Assembly (NCBI RefSeq): GCF_000969445.1 | Contig: NZ_JZEY01000054.1 | Coordinates: forward strand, 1,488,001 to 1,552,000 | Source of the DNA: Devosia chinhatensis | GTDB taxonomy: Bacteria > Pseudomonadota > Alphaproteobacteria > Rhizobiales > Devosiaceae | Length of the DNA stretch: 64,000 bases | Direction of reading: 5' to 3' | In this document: piece after piece, positions 9,074 to 17,823 of the stretch | Layout: every line of letters begins with the position of its first letter | Position numbering within the stretch: the stretch's first letter is position 1 | The notes under the pieces: model-generated | The model's database searches: none | Told to the model about the DNA's origin: nothing | The model's input: only the letters and a program-made list of their open reading frames with translations | Position numbers and translations under genes: made by a program

Positions 9074-9496
9074 CTAGCGCTGATCCGGCGGCGGAACATT
9101 GGTCGAGGTTTTGCACTCGATCAGCCACACGTCGTAGACGGCATGATCCACGGCATTTAGCGCCGGGCTGTCTGCGAACATCCAGCCGGTAAAGATGCGC
9201 TCGCTCTCGCCGTCGAGGCTCATCTGGTTCACCTCGAGGAAACTGGACGTGCGTTGCAGCGTGTCGCTCGACGGTCGGTTGTAACAGGCGCGAGGCGTGA
9301 TCTCGAGCGCACCGAACAGCACCGTTTCATCGATATAGACGTCGAACCGGGTGATGCGGCCGGTGATCTTGTCGAGCCCGGCAAAGGTCGCCACCGGGTT
9401 GGACAATGGCTGCGCTTGCACCGGGACGTGGAAGGCCAGCGTCAAAACGGCCGCTGTCAGGAGCGGCCGCAGGATCGTCGAAAACTGGGATCGCAA
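9074..9496 (-). CDS. DUF2155 secreted protein
   Basis: A conserved alphaproteobacterial protein of unknown function. A signal peptide (residues 1 to about 28, ending VQAQ) precedes the DUF2155 core, which contains LDKITGRITRFDVYIDE, a pair of cysteines and a FTGWMFADSPALNAVDHAVYDVWLIEC segment. The best start is TTG at 9496: AAGGA lies 10 bases before it, overlapping the stop region of the upstream NDUFA12-like gene, and it places the signal peptide at the N-terminus. The ATG at 9580 would run 24 codons into that gene. Neighbourhood of aat and NDUFA12-like genes is conserved in related bacteria. Confidence 0.85.
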   Translation of the reverse strand: MRSQFSTILRPLLTAAVLTLAFHVPVQAQPLSNPVATFAGLDKITGRITRFDVYIDETVLFGALEITPRACYNRPSSDTLQRTSSFLEVNQMSLDGESERIFTGWMFADSPALNAVDHAVYDVWLIECKTSTNVPPPDQR

Positions 9497-9509
9497 GGCT
9501 TGGGCGTCC

Positions 9510-9911
9510 TTATTCAGGCGACCAGGCCTCGTAGTCGCCGCTGACGCGGGGACGCTCACCCTTTTTGAGCAGGCTGCCATCGGGGCGATAGGCCGCCGCA
9601 GTGCCGGTCAGGTTCGGCTGGTGTGCCTTTTCCCAGGCGCGCGGCTCATATTTGGCATCGGCGGGAGTAACGTCGGTGCGGTGATGCATCCAGCCGTGCC
9701 AGCCGGGCGGGATGGCCGAGGCGTCGGCGAAGCCATTGGCGTAGGTTACGTAGCGCCGATTGTGCTTCTGGTCGAAATAATAGCGGTTGCCGAACTCGTC
9801 CGACCCGACATAGGCGCCGAAACGCTTGATCCAGAGGCGCGTGCCCCAGGTATTGCCGCTCCACCAGGAGAAGATTTCGCTCAGGAACTGCTTGGTGCCG
9901 GATTTTGCCAC
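9510..9911 (-). CDS. NDUFA12-family NADH:ubiquinone oxidoreductase subunit
   Basis: A 133-residue homologue of the 17.2-kDa accessory subunit of respiratory complex I. Typical features are SWWSGNTWGTRLWIKRFG, VGSDEFGNRYYFD, RRYVTYANG, IPPGWHGWMHHRTD and a C-terminus rich in Pro and charged residues. Alphaproteobacterial complex I carries this subunit, and its gene lies outside the nuo operon, as here. The DUF2155 gene follows 13 bases downstream and probably shares its transcript. Confidence 0.93.
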   Translation of the reverse strand: MAKSGTKQFLSEIFSWWSGNTWGTRLWIKRFGAYVGSDEFGNRYYFDQKHNRRYVTYANGFADASAIPPGWHGWMHHRTDVTPADAKYEPRAWEKAHQPNLTGTAAAYRPDGSLLKKGERPRVSGDYEAWSPE

Positions 9912-10201
9912 GGGACGATTCCGAAAGTTTGGGCGTCGATTGGCTGGCGGTTTAGCATGGCTCGGGCAGCGAGCCTAGACCGAATTGGCGACACCAATCG
10001 TCTCGGCCACATCGATCGTCCGCCTCACCGATGCGCTGCTGTGGAAAATCGCCAGGCAGTCACAAATGCGTCGCAAGAAATCCTGTTGACTAGGAATTGT
10101 GGGCGATTCCATTGGCGCCACGCTGCCGGGCCGCCGGATCGGCCCAAATGGTTTCCACAAGGTTATTGGCCAAAAAAGCATTTGCGGCCAAGCGGTTGCC
10201 C

Positions 10202-10274
10202 TTGATTGCACAGCTTTTAGGCTTATCTACTACAGGTAGGTTCCGCCGTTAAGTGAAAACACAAGACCTTGTGT
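10202..10274 (+). promoter_or_regulatory. Probable nrdJ promoter with NrdR-box-like palindrome
   Basis: TTGATT (10202-10207), 16 bases, then TATCTA (10224-10229) makes a reasonable sigma70-type promoter about 100 bases before nrdJ. ACACAAG-AC-CTTGTGT (10259-10274) is a 16-bp palindrome that fits the published NrdR box outline (ACAC-W-A ... T-W-GTGT). A weaker CTAC-N5-GTAG (10227-10239) overlaps the -10 element, with centres about 33 bases apart, close to the spacing of paired NrdR boxes. The rest of the 424-base intergenic stretch (9912-10335) shows no gene and no recognisable cobalamin riboswitch. Confidence 0.5.
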
Positions 10275-10335
10275 CCGCGCCGGAATCGGAGTGTTCTCGC
10301 TACACCTCCTGCAATTACGACTTCAGAGACCTTTC

Positions 10336-13300
10336 ATGCGCATCGAACGTCGCTTCACGACCGCCAACGCCGACCGCTATGGCTCGATCGAATTCCGCTC
10401 TGCCACCAGTGAAATCCGCAATCCTGATGGTTCGGTAGTATTCAAGCTCGACGACATCGCCGTCCCCACAGCCTGGTCGCAGGTCGCCACCGACATCATC
10501 GCGCAGAAATATTTCCGCAAGGCCGGTGTGGCCAAGGTCCTGAAGAAGGTCGAGGAAAACTCCGTGCCGTCCTGGCTGTGGCGCTCCGTCCCCGACGAAG
10601 CAGCGCTCGCCAAGATGCCCGAAGCCGAACGCTACGGTTCCGAAATGGATTCGCGCCAGGTCTTTGACCGGCTGGCGGGCACCTGGACCTATTGGGGCTG
10701 GAAGGGCGGCTATTTCGACAGTGAAGACGATGCCCGCGCCTTCTTTGACGAGCTGGCCTTCATGCTCGCCACCCAGCGCGTCGCGCCCAATTCCCCGCAA
10801 TGGTTCAATACCGGCCTCCACTGGGCCTATGGCATCGATGGTCCCGGTCAAGGCCACTTCTATGTCGACCCCTTCACGCACAAGCTCGTCCAGTCCAAGT
10901 CGGCCTACGAGCATCCCCAGCCGCACGCCTGCTTCATCCAGTCGGTGGACGATGACCTCGTCAACGAGAACGGCATCATGGACCTCTGGGTCCGTGAGGC
11001 GCGCCTGTTCAAGTATGGCTCGGGCACCGGCACCAATTTCTCCCGTCTGCGTGGCGAAGGCGAAAAGCTCTCCGGCGGCGGCAAGTCCTCGGGCCTTATG
11101 AGCTTTCTCAAGATCGGCGACCGCGCTGCCGGCGCCATCAAGTCGGGCGGCACCACGCGTCGCGCCGCCAAGATGGTCGTGATCGACATCGACCATCCCG
11201 ATATCGAGCAATACATCAACTGGAAGGTGAAGGAGGAGCAGAAGGTCGCCGCTCTCGTCACCGGGTCCAAGGTTGTATCCAAGCATCTCAAGGCCATCAT
11301 GAAGGCCGCCGTGAACTGCGAAGGTTCGGGCGATGATTGCTTCGACGTGGCCAAGAACCCCGCGCTCAAGCGCGAAGTGCGCGCGGCCAAGAAGGCCCTG
11401 GTGCCGGAAAACTACATCTTCCGCGTCATCCAGTTCGCCCGCCAGGGCTATACCGATCTTGAATTCCCCATCTACGACACCGATTGGGATAGCGAGGCCT
11501 ACCTCACCGTTTCGGGCCAGAACTCGAACAACTCGGTGCGCGTGACCGACGATTTCCTCAATGCCGTCGAGAATGATGGCGACTGGGACCTGATCGGCCG
11601 CATCAAGGGCAATGTCACCAAGACGCTAAAGGCCAGGGACCTCTGGGAACAGATCGGTTACGCGGCCTGGGCCTCCGCCGATCCCGGCATCCAGTACCAC
11701 ACGACCATCAATGAGTGGCACACCAGCCCCGCTGCCGGCCCGATCGTGGCGTCCAATCCGTGCTCGGAATATATGTTCCTCGATGACACGGCCTGCAATC
11801 TCTGCTCGGTCAACCTGCTGCCCTATCGCAACAAGGACTCGTCCTTCGACACCGCTGCCTTTGAACACACCGTCCGCCTCTGGACCGTCGTGCTCGAAAT
11901 CTCGGTGATGATGGCCCAGTTCCCGTCGCGCGCCATTGCCGAGCGCTCCTTCGAATACCGCACCCTGGGCATCGGCTACGCCAATATCGGCGGCCTGCTG
12001 ATGACCTCGGGCATTCCCTATGACAGTGCCGAGGGCCGCGCCATTGCCGGTGCCATCACCGCCGTCATGACCGGCGTCAGCTACGCCACCTCGGCCGAAA
12101 TGGCCAAGGAGCTCGGCCCCTTCAAGGATTACAAGCGCAACGCCAAGCACATGCTGCGCGTCATCCGCAATCATCGCAATGCCGCCCATGGCAATGCCGC
12201 CGGCTATGAAGAGCTCAGCATCAATCCCGTGCCGCTGGACCATGCCAATGTCGGTGATGCCGCCTTGTCCGAGCGCGCAAAAATCGCCTGGGACAACGCC
12301 CTGGCGCTGGGCGAAAAGCACGGCTATCGCAACGCCCAGGTCTCGGTGATCGCGCCTACCGGCACGATCGGCCTCGTCATGGATTGCGACACCACCGGCA
12401 TCGAGCCCGATTTTGCCCTGGTCAAGTTCAAGAAGCTGGCTGGCGGCGGCTACTTCAAGATCATCAACCGCGCCGTGCCCCCGGCCCTGCGCACCCTGGG
12501 CTATTCCGAAGACCAGATCGCCGAGATGGAAGCCTATGCCGTGGGCCACGGCAACATGAACCAGGCGCCGGGCATCAATCCCGCAACGCTCCGCACCAAG
12601 GGCTTTTCGGACGACAAGATCGAGGCGCTCAATGCCGCGATGAAGTCGGCCTTCGACATCAAGTTCGTCTTCAACCAGTGGACGCTGGGCGCCGATTTCC
12701 TCAAGGGCCTGGGTGTCACCGACGAGCAGCTCAATGATTTCTCCTTCGAGCTGCTGCCGTTCCTGGGCTTCTCCAGGAAGGACATCGAGGCCGCCAATAT
12801 CCATGTCTGCGGCGCCATGACCCTCGAAGGCGCGCCGCATCTCAAGGACGAGCATCTGCCCGTCTTCGATTGCGCCACCCCCTGCGGCAAGATCGGCAAG
12901 CGCTACCTCTCGGTCGAATCGCACATCCTGATGATGGCGGCTGCCCAGCCGTTCATTTCCGGCGCGATCTCCAAGACCATCAACATGCCCAACGACGCCA
13001 CCGTCGAGGACGCCAAGAACGCCTACATGCTGTCCTGGCGCCTGGCGCTCAAGGCCAACGCGCTCTACCGCGATGGCTCCAAGCTCAGCCAGCCGCTCAA
13101 TTCCTCCGTGCTCGCCGCCGCTGACGACGAGGATGACGAGGACCAGGTCGAGGCCATCGCCGCCCTGCCCGCCGCCGCGCGCACGGAAGTCGTGGTCGAG
13201 CGCATCGTCGAGCGCCTGCGCGAACGCGAGAAAATGCCGGATCGCCGCAAGGGCTATACCCAGAAGGCGGTCGTGGGTGGCCACAAGGTCTATGTCCGCA

Positions 13301-14028
13301 CCGGTGAATATGACGATGGTCGCCTGGGCGAGATCTTCATCGACATGCACAAGGAAGGCGCCGCCTTCCGCGCGATGATGAACAATTTCGCCATCGCCAT
13401 CTCGCTGGGCCTGCAATATGGCGTGCCGCTGGACGAATATGTGGAGGCCTTCACCTTCACCCGCTTCGAGCCGGCCGGCATGGTCATGGGCAATGATCGC
13501 ATCAAGAACGCCACGTCGATCCTCGACTATGTGTTCCGCGAGCTGGCCGTGTCCTATCTGGACCGGAACGACCTGGCCCATGTGAACCCGGACAGCCCGA
13601 CTTCGCTCGGCAAGGGCGTTGCCGAGGAGCAGGGTGCGCGCCCCGCGGCGCCTGCCCCCGCCCCGGTGCCCGCCGAGCGCTTTGTCTCCCGCGGCATGAC
13701 CCGCGGCAAGACGGCCAATGCCTCGCTGATGCTGGTCCCCACCGCCGAAGCCGCCCGCTACGCCCCCACGGCCGCGAGCACGTCGACGGTGACCGCCCTG
13801 CGCAGCGCCACGGCCCTCAAGATCGACCCTGCCCCGACGGCCCTCAACGCCGCCGAGCTCAACCCCATCCCCAACCCGCCGACCCGCGACGCCGGCCTCC
13901 TGCGCGCCGAAGCCCAGATGAAAGGCTATACCGGCGACCAATGCACCGAGTGCAACAACTTCACGATGGTCCGAAACGGCACCTGCCTGAAGTGCGACAC
14001 CTGCGGGACGACGACCGGGTGTAGTTAA
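10336..14028 (+). CDS. nrdJ: Adenosylcobalamin-dependent ribonucleoside-diphosphate reductase (class II)
   Basis: Oxygen-independent reduction of ribonucleotides using a B12-generated thiyl radical. The 1230 residues match the long alphaproteobacterial NrdJ. Recognisable parts are the N-terminal [18 protein letters not shown] and [11 protein letters not shown] region, the active-site segment [21 protein letters not shown] with the catalytic Asn-x-Cys-x-Glu, and [23 protein letters not shown]. An Ala/Pro linker leads to a C-terminal cysteine cluster ([16 protein letters not shown]) that re-reduces the active site. The ATG at 10336 gives the expected MRIERRFT start; the upstream in-frame ATG at 10291 adds an unrelated stretch. 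No nrdAB or nrdDG gene is in the window. Confidence 0.97.
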   Translation: MRIERRFTTANADRYGSIEFRSATSEIRNPDGSVVFKLDDIAVPTAWSQVATDIIAQKYFRKAGVAKVLKKVEENSVPSWLWRSVPDEAALAKMPEAERYGSEMDSRQVFDRLAGTWTYWGWKGGYFDSEDDARAFFDELAFMLATQRVAPNSPQWFNTGLHWAYGIDGPGQGHFYVDPFTHKLVQSKSAYEHPQPHACFIQSVDDDLVNENGIMDLWVREARLFKYGSGTGTNFSRLRGEGEKLSGGGKSSGLMSFLKIGDRAAGAIKSGGTTRRAAKMVVIDIDHPDIEQYINWKVKEEQKVAALVTGSKVVSKHLKAIMKAAVNCEGSGDDCFDVAKNPALKREVRAAKKALVPENYIFRVIQFARQGYTDLEFPIYDTDWDSEAYLTVSGQNSNNSVRVTDDFLNAVENDGDWDLIGRIKGNVTKTLKARDLWEQIGYAAWASADPGIQYHTTINEWHTSPAAGPIVASNPCSEYMFLDDTACNLCSVNLLPYRNKDSSFDTAAFEHTVRLWTVVLEISVMMAQFPSRAIAERSFEYRTLGIGYANIGGLLMTSGIPYDSAEGRAIAGAITAVMTGVSYATSAEMAKELGPFKDYKRNAKHMLRVIRNHRNAAHGNAAGYEELSINPVPLDHANVGDAALSERAKIAWDNALALGEKHGYRNAQVSVIAPTGTIGLVMDCDTTGIEPDFALVKFKKLAGGGYFKIINRAVPPALRTLGYSEDQIAEMEAYAVGHGNMNQAPGINPATLRTKGFSDDKIEALNAAMKSAFDIKFVFNQWTLGADFLKGLGVTDEQLNDFSFELLPFLGFSRKDIEAANIHVCGAMTLEGAPHLKDEHLPVFDCATPCGKIGKRYLSVESHILMMAAAQPFISGAISKTINMPNDATVEDAKNAYMLSWRLALKANALYRDGSKLSQPLNSSVLAAADDEDDEDQVEAIAALPAAARTEVVVERIVERLREREKMPDRRKGYTQKAVVGGHKVYVRTGEYDDGRLGEIFIDMHKEGAAFRAMMNNFAIAISLGLQYGVPLDEYVEAFTFTRFEPAGMVMGNDRIKNATSILDYVFRELAVSYLDRNDLAHVNPDSPTSLGKGVAEEQGARPAAPAPAPVPAERFVSRGMTRGKTANASLMLVPTAEAARYAPTAASTSTVTALRSATALKIDPAPTALNAAELNPIPNPPTRDAGLLRAEAQMKGYTGDQCTECNNFTMVRNGTCLKCDTCGTTTGCS

Positions 14029-14109
14029 CCTTTATTACTTAGACTAAACTAACTCTACTTCACGACAAGTAATGAAACAGGGGCGACACAAGCCGCCTCT
14101 GATTTTCAA

Positions 14110-15051
14110 ATGGCCGAAGAGAACAATTTGCCGCAAGTCTTTCAAACAACAGACGACATTGGACAATTTGAAGCGGCAAATAACGCCTTGCTCGGCATTG
14201 GAGCAAAAATAATCTCGGACTTGGTTGCACCGCAGTCACCTACATTTGGACTTTTCCATTACACATCGAGCGATGGCTTTAAGGGAATTATTGAAAGTAA
14301 TTCAATAAGGCTATCAGACTGTTTCTTCCTTAACGACGGTTCCGAAGTACATTATTCAAATCAACTGCTTTGGAAAGAGATTGAGAAGTTCTCTGACGCT
14401 CATGCCAGTAAGCGCATAAAAGGCGCTGCTGAGTATATCCGCAATCAGGTGACGCAAGTCGCTATTAGCTACCGCCCGGTAATTTTCTGTTTGAGTAGCC
14501 GACCAAATTTGCTCAATCAGTGGCGCGATTACGGAAGAGACGTGGTCCCATATTGCGTCCAATTTCAGCCGGAGGCATTGTTATCTCCGGATTGGAGTTT
14601 TTCTTGCTCTCTCTTTCCGATGACCTATGAAGAAAACACGCAAGAAAGTATTATCAAAACGCTAATTGAGAGCATAATGGACGCGTATTTCAGTAACAGC
14701 CGACCATTCATTCATGATTCTACACAGTCGACTTTATTTAATACGATTGTCCATGAGATATGGAATGTACTTGTTCAGTTTAAGCATCCTGCATTTGAGG
14801 CTGAGCAAGAATGGAGATTGGCTTCGTATTCCAGCTGGCTGGATGGCCAAAGCGTCAAGTTTAGAACCAGCACGCTGGGCATCGTACCATACTATGCGCG
14901 CACACCGAGGATAGGTACGCGCTTGCCAATTACTAAAGTCTGGGTTGGACCCTCTCCTTGGGGGCGCGTGTCTCAACAGGCGCTTGATATCTTTCTTGGC
15001 GCAAACGGATATGAAGTAGAGACGGAAGCATCCGACATTCCAGCACGTTAA
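14110..15051 (+). CDS. DUF2971 protein in an AT-rich islet
   Basis: A 313-residue protein with the DUF2971 signature: FHYTSSDGFKGIIESNSIRLSDCFFLNDGSEVHY near residues 50-80, then FCLSSRPNLLNQWRDYG and FEAEQEWRLASYSS. Function is not established. The opening HYTS-x-GF-x-GII pattern recalls ADP-ribosyltransferase-fold proteins, but that is only a motif-level impression. Its base composition is clearly AT-richer than every neighbouring gene, with codons such as AAT, ATT and TTA that are rare elsewhere here, so it was probably acquired. No partner gene of a toxin-antitoxin or defence pair is adjacent. Confidence 0.8.
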   Translation: MAEENNLPQVFQTTDDIGQFEAANNALLGIGAKIISDLVAPQSPTFGLFHYTSSDGFKGIIESNSIRLSDCFFLNDGSEVHYSNQLLWKEIEKFSDAHASKRIKGAAEYIRNQVTQVAISYRPVIFCLSSRPNLLNQWRDYGRDVVPYCVQFQPEALLSPDWSFSCSLFPMTYEENTQESIIKTLIESIMDAYFSNSRPFIHDSTQSTLFNTIVHEIWNVLVQFKHPAFEAEQEWRLASYSSWLDGQSVKFRTSTLGIVPYYARTPRIGTRLPITKVWVGPSPWGRVSQQALDIFLGANGYEVETEASDIPAR

Positions 15052-15123
15052 TTAATTTATTCTATTTACTAGTTATTATTCCAGACACCTAAAATACTTA
15101 CCGTCAGCACGTGACCGTCAAGG

Positions 15124-15168
15124 CGAGGCGCGATGCGCAGCCTCGAACCACGCGGGCGCAGCCCCGTG
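15124..15168. repeat. Two adjacent hairpins (REP-like element)
   Basis: Hairpin 1: CGAGGCGCG (15124-15132) pairs with CGC-A-GCCTCG (15136-15145), one base bulged. Hairpin 2: CACG-C-GGGC (15149-15157) pairs with GCCCCGTG (15161-15168), one base bulged, loop GCA. Only three bases separate them. The composition switches from AT-rich to GC-rich just before them, so they mark the edge of the DUF2971 islet. They may be a repetitive extragenic element or a transcript end. The rest of 15052-15468 shows no supported gene. Confidence 0.55.
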
Positions 15169-15468
15169 CTGCTCATCCAGGCACTTTTAAATTTGCTGTC
15201 CCGCACTATCCCTTAAGGCTCCGCTTGCCGTTCACACCCTAGGCTGCGGGCTCATTAGTTCTGTGCCGCGCGTCTCTTGTCAGCGAATTGACTTCCGCTC
15301 GCTCTGAAACTGGAGAAGCTGTGGACGTCACTGTCTAAATCCTGTTCTCGAGTCACCAAGACCGTCCGGCCAGCAATGATATCGGAGGCTATGTGGCTGT
15401 CGAAGTCGAAACCATCGATCACGACCTGCTGCGGCCCGATCGCCCCGCACCCCATTCCGAGATCGCCA

Positions 15469-16020
15469 ATGCCCCACCCCGTCTATCTCATCGAAGGCGT
15501 TTCCGGCTCCGGCAAGACCTCCGTCGCCACCGAGCTGGAACGGCGCGGCTATGCGGTGGTGCATGGCGATCGTGTGCTGGCCTATCAGGGCGATCCGCAG
15601 ACCGGCGCGCCGATCCCGACCGAGCGCCGCTCGTCCGATCCGGCCTTCATCAACACCCACCACATCTGGGACGCGGCCCGCGTCCGGGCCATCATTGCCG
15701 ACCCGGCCCGGCCAGTCACCTTCTTCTGCGGCGCCTCGCGCAATCGGGCGCATTTCGTCGATCTCTTCGATGCCGTCTTCCTGCTCGAAGCCGATTGGCC
15801 GACGCTCGAGCGCCGCCTCGCCGCCCGGGTCGACGAATGGGGGTCCGAGCCCGGGGAGCGGGCGCTGGTGGCAAGGCTCCACGCCACGCGCGAAGACCTG
15901 CCCGACAATGCCATGTCCATCGATGCCACCCGGCCGCTGGCGAAAGTCGTCGACGCCATTCTCGCCCATTGCGGCTTGCCGTCGGCATGCGGCGCAAAAA
16001 ACTTATCCTCGTCTGGATAG
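15469..16020 (+). CDS. P-loop nucleotide kinase-like ATPase
   Basis: A 183-residue AAA/nucleoside-kinase-like protein. It opens with a canonical Walker A motif, GVSGSGKTS (residues 8-16), and has FFCGASRNRAHFVDLFDAVFLLEA as a candidate Walker B strand region and EADWPTLERRLAAR as a lid-like helix. ATG 15469 places the P-loop at the normal distance from the N-terminus. Similar small kinases with unknown substrate are widespread in rhizobia. Composition is back to that of the chromosome. It has no operon partner. Confidence 0.75.
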   Translation: MPHPVYLIEGVSGSGKTSVATELERRGYAVVHGDRVLAYQGDPQTGAPIPTERRSSDPAFINTHHIWDAARVRAIIADPARPVTFFCGASRNRAHFVDLFDAVFLLEADWPTLERRLAARVDEWGSEPGERALVARLHATREDLPDNAMSIDATRPLAKVVDAILAHCGLPSACGAKNLSSSG

Positions 16021-16092
16021 GTCCCGGCATACTCGCCCCATCTCTGCACGCGCTGCGCGGTCGCGACGTATGGCTGGTGCGGGGAGCCGGAT

Positions 16093-16112
16093 GAAAAGGG
16101 GGCGCCCTTTTC
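16093..16112 (+). terminator. Possible terminator in a 408-base gene-free stretch
   Basis: GAAAAGGG (16093-16100) pairs perfectly with CCCTTTTC (16105-16112) around GGCG. Its T-run is short and it lies 73 bases after the P-loop gene, so it is a weak candidate terminator. The remaining sequence 16021-16428 has no ORF with a ribosome-binding site or recognisable domain on either strand. Confidence 0.4.
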
Positions 16113-16428
16113 CGTCGGCGCGTCAGGGACGGAGCCCGTTATTCCGCGGGCACCCATGTCGGGCCTTTCCGGCTGCACCGGTCAGGCAATTGCCACGTCG
16201 CCAGCAGGGCGAAGACGAAGCAATCCCTCATGGACCGGAAGTGGATGAGAAATCCGCCGCCCCCCGCGCCTCAGCGAGTCTCCGGCGCATGGGGCGAAGC
16301 TTGCTTCACCCTCCTCTCGCCGGACGACCGGCACCGAAGTGATCTTCGCCCCATGCCGCAGCCTTCTGCGCCCGGACGAAGCCGAACCGCTGGCCCTCCC
16401 GGGCCCCGCGGCGCGTCCGCCTGCCCGC

Positions 16429-17076
16429 TCAGCGGGCTTCGACCGCTTTCACCAGCTCCACCACATAGGGCGTGACGGCCGCCACGATCCGCGCCACCCC
16501 GGCCGCGTTGGGATGCATGCCATCGGCCTGGTTCATCTGCGGGTCGAACGCCACGCCCTCGAGAAAGAACGGATAGAGCAGAGCGCCGTATTCTGCCGCC
16601 AGTTCGGGATAGATGGCATCGAATGCGGCCACGTAATCCCCGCCCAGTCCGCGATTGGCCTTCATGCCCAGCAGCAGCACCGGCAGGTCGAGCGCCGCAA
16701 AGCGGTCCATCATGGTTTCCAGATTGGCGCGGGCCGTCTGCGGTGACAGGCCCTGCAGCATGTCATTGGCGCCCAGGCCCAGCATCACCGCATCGGGCGG
16801 CTCGCCCAGCGTCCAGTCCAGCCGCGCCAGCCCATCGGCCGTGGTGTCGCCCGACACGCTGGCATTGACCAGATCCGCCTCGACGCCCTCGGCCGCAAGG
16901 GCCGCCTGCAATTGTCCCAGAAACGCAGAATCTGCGGAAAGGCCAAATCCGGCCAGCAGGGAGTCACCGTAGAGCAGGATAGTGGGCCGCTCGGCCGCGG
17001 CCAAAGGTCCCGTCGCTGCCAGCATTCCGCTCACCGCCATTGCGCCAATGGCCGCCTGCCACCATCTTGAACCCAC
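16429..17076 (-). CDS. tesA: SGNH-family arylesterase / lysophospholipase TesA-like
   Basis: Periplasmic GDSL hydrolase, 215 residues, acting on aryl or acyl esters in this family. Motifs are GDSL with catalytic Ser39, GLGAND (block III), and DGMHPN with the catalytic Asp and His. A signal peptide occupies about residues 1-28. GTG at 17076 is preferred because GGGAG sits just upstream; the ATG at 17103 lacks this and adds nine residues before the signal peptide. It is divergent from the ybbA-ybbP pair, the usual arrangement in proteobacteria, with only 45 bases between starts. Confidence 0.9.
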   Translation of the reverse strand: MGSRWWQAAIGAMAVSGMLAATGPLAAAERPTILLYGDSLLAGFGLSADSAFLGQLQAALAAEGVEADLVNASVSGDTTADGLARLDWTLGEPPDAVMLGLGANDMLQGLSPQTARANLETMMDRFAALDLPVLLLGMKANRGLGGDYVAAFDAIYPELAAEYGALLYPFFLEGVAFDPQMNQADGMHPNAAGVARIVAAVTPYVVELVKAVEAR

Positions 17077-17121
17077 GACGTCACTCCCGAATTGCCAGCA
17101 CATTTGTCCGGACGGCTACCC

Positions 17122-17823
17122 ATGACCGACAGCATCGCCCGTCTAGAGGGCATGAACCTCAAGCTGACCTCGGGCGGCAAGCCCCTGCATATCCTTCGGG
17201 ACATCACGTTTGCGATACGCCCCGGCGAAGTCGTCTCGGTCGTCGGCCCCTCGGGCAGCGGCAAGACCAGCCTGCTCATGGTTCTGGGCGGGCTCGAAAA
17301 GGCCAGCGATGGCCAGGTCGAAATCGGCGGCACCGCGCTGGTCGGGCTTGGCGAGGATCGCCTGGCCGATATGCGCCGCGCCAATATCGGCATCCTGTTC
17401 CAGAACTTTCATCTCATCCCCTCGATGACTGCGCTCGAGAATGTCGCGCTCGCCCTCGAGATTGCCTTCGACGATCTCCCCGTCGCCGAAATCCGCGACC
17501 GGGCCCGCGCCGCCCTGGCCGAGGTCGGGCTGTCCGAGCGCGAAACGCACTTGCCCAGCGCCCTGTCCGGGGGCGAGCAGCAGCGCGTCGGCCTCGCCCG
17601 TGCCATCGTCACCCAGCCCCGACTGCTGCTTGCCGACGAGCCGACCGGCAATCTCGATCAGGAAACCGCCGCCGCCGCCATCGAATTGCTGTTCGGCCTT
17701 GCCCGCCGCAATACCATGGCCGTCTTGCTCATCACCCACGACAACACCCTCGCCCAGCGCGCCGACCGCTGCATGCGCATGGATCGCGGCGTCCTGACCG
17801 AACTCGTGCAGGCGGCACCATGA
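17122..17823 (+). CDS. ybbA: ABC transporter ATP-binding protein, YbbA/LolD-like
   Basis: A 233-residue MacB/LolD-type ATPase. Walker A is GPSGSGKTS, the signature is LSGGEQQR, and Walker B is [12 protein letters not shown], followed by the H-loop LITHD. It pairs with the overlapping FtsX-family permease. The tesA-ybbA-ybbP locus is conserved; the transported substrate or mechanical role is not established. Confidence 0.92.
   Translation: MTDSIARLEGMNLKLTSGGKPLHILRDITFAIRPGEVVSVVGPSGSGKTSLLMVLGGLEKASDGQVEIGGTALVGLGEDRLADMRRANIGILFQNFHLIPSMTALENVALALEIAFDDLPVAEIRDRARAALAEVGLSERETHLPSALSGGEQQRVGLARAIVTQPRLLLADEPTGNLDQETAAAAIELLFGLARRNTMAVLLITHDNTLAQRADRCMRMDRGVLTELVQAAP

Noticed and set aside
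9912-10335. Cobalamin riboswitch upstream of the B12-dependent reductase
   Set aside because: Looked for a B12-box-like core and flanking stems; none was recognisable. A covariance-model search would settle it.
11626-13941. 771-codon minus-strand frame opposite nrdJ, and a similar 781-codon one at 23337-25682
   Set aside because: Both are antisense shadows of well-recognised genes, with low-complexity Gly/His/Asp-rich translations.
14110-15051. DUF2971 gene as half of a toxin-antitoxin pair
   Set aside because: No small partner gene lies on either side, so no such system is claimed.
15255-15455. 66-codon minus-strand frame (IDGFDFDSHIASDIIAGRTVLVT) before the P-loop gene
   Set aside because: The peptide looks plausible in part, but there is no clear ribosome-binding site or family, so it is not called; it could be a gene remnant.
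16021-16428. Several frames of 80-130 codons in the gap after the P-loop gene
   Set aside because: Frames overlap one another on both strands with Pro/Arg/Ser-rich translations, which is typical of GC-rich non-coding DNA.
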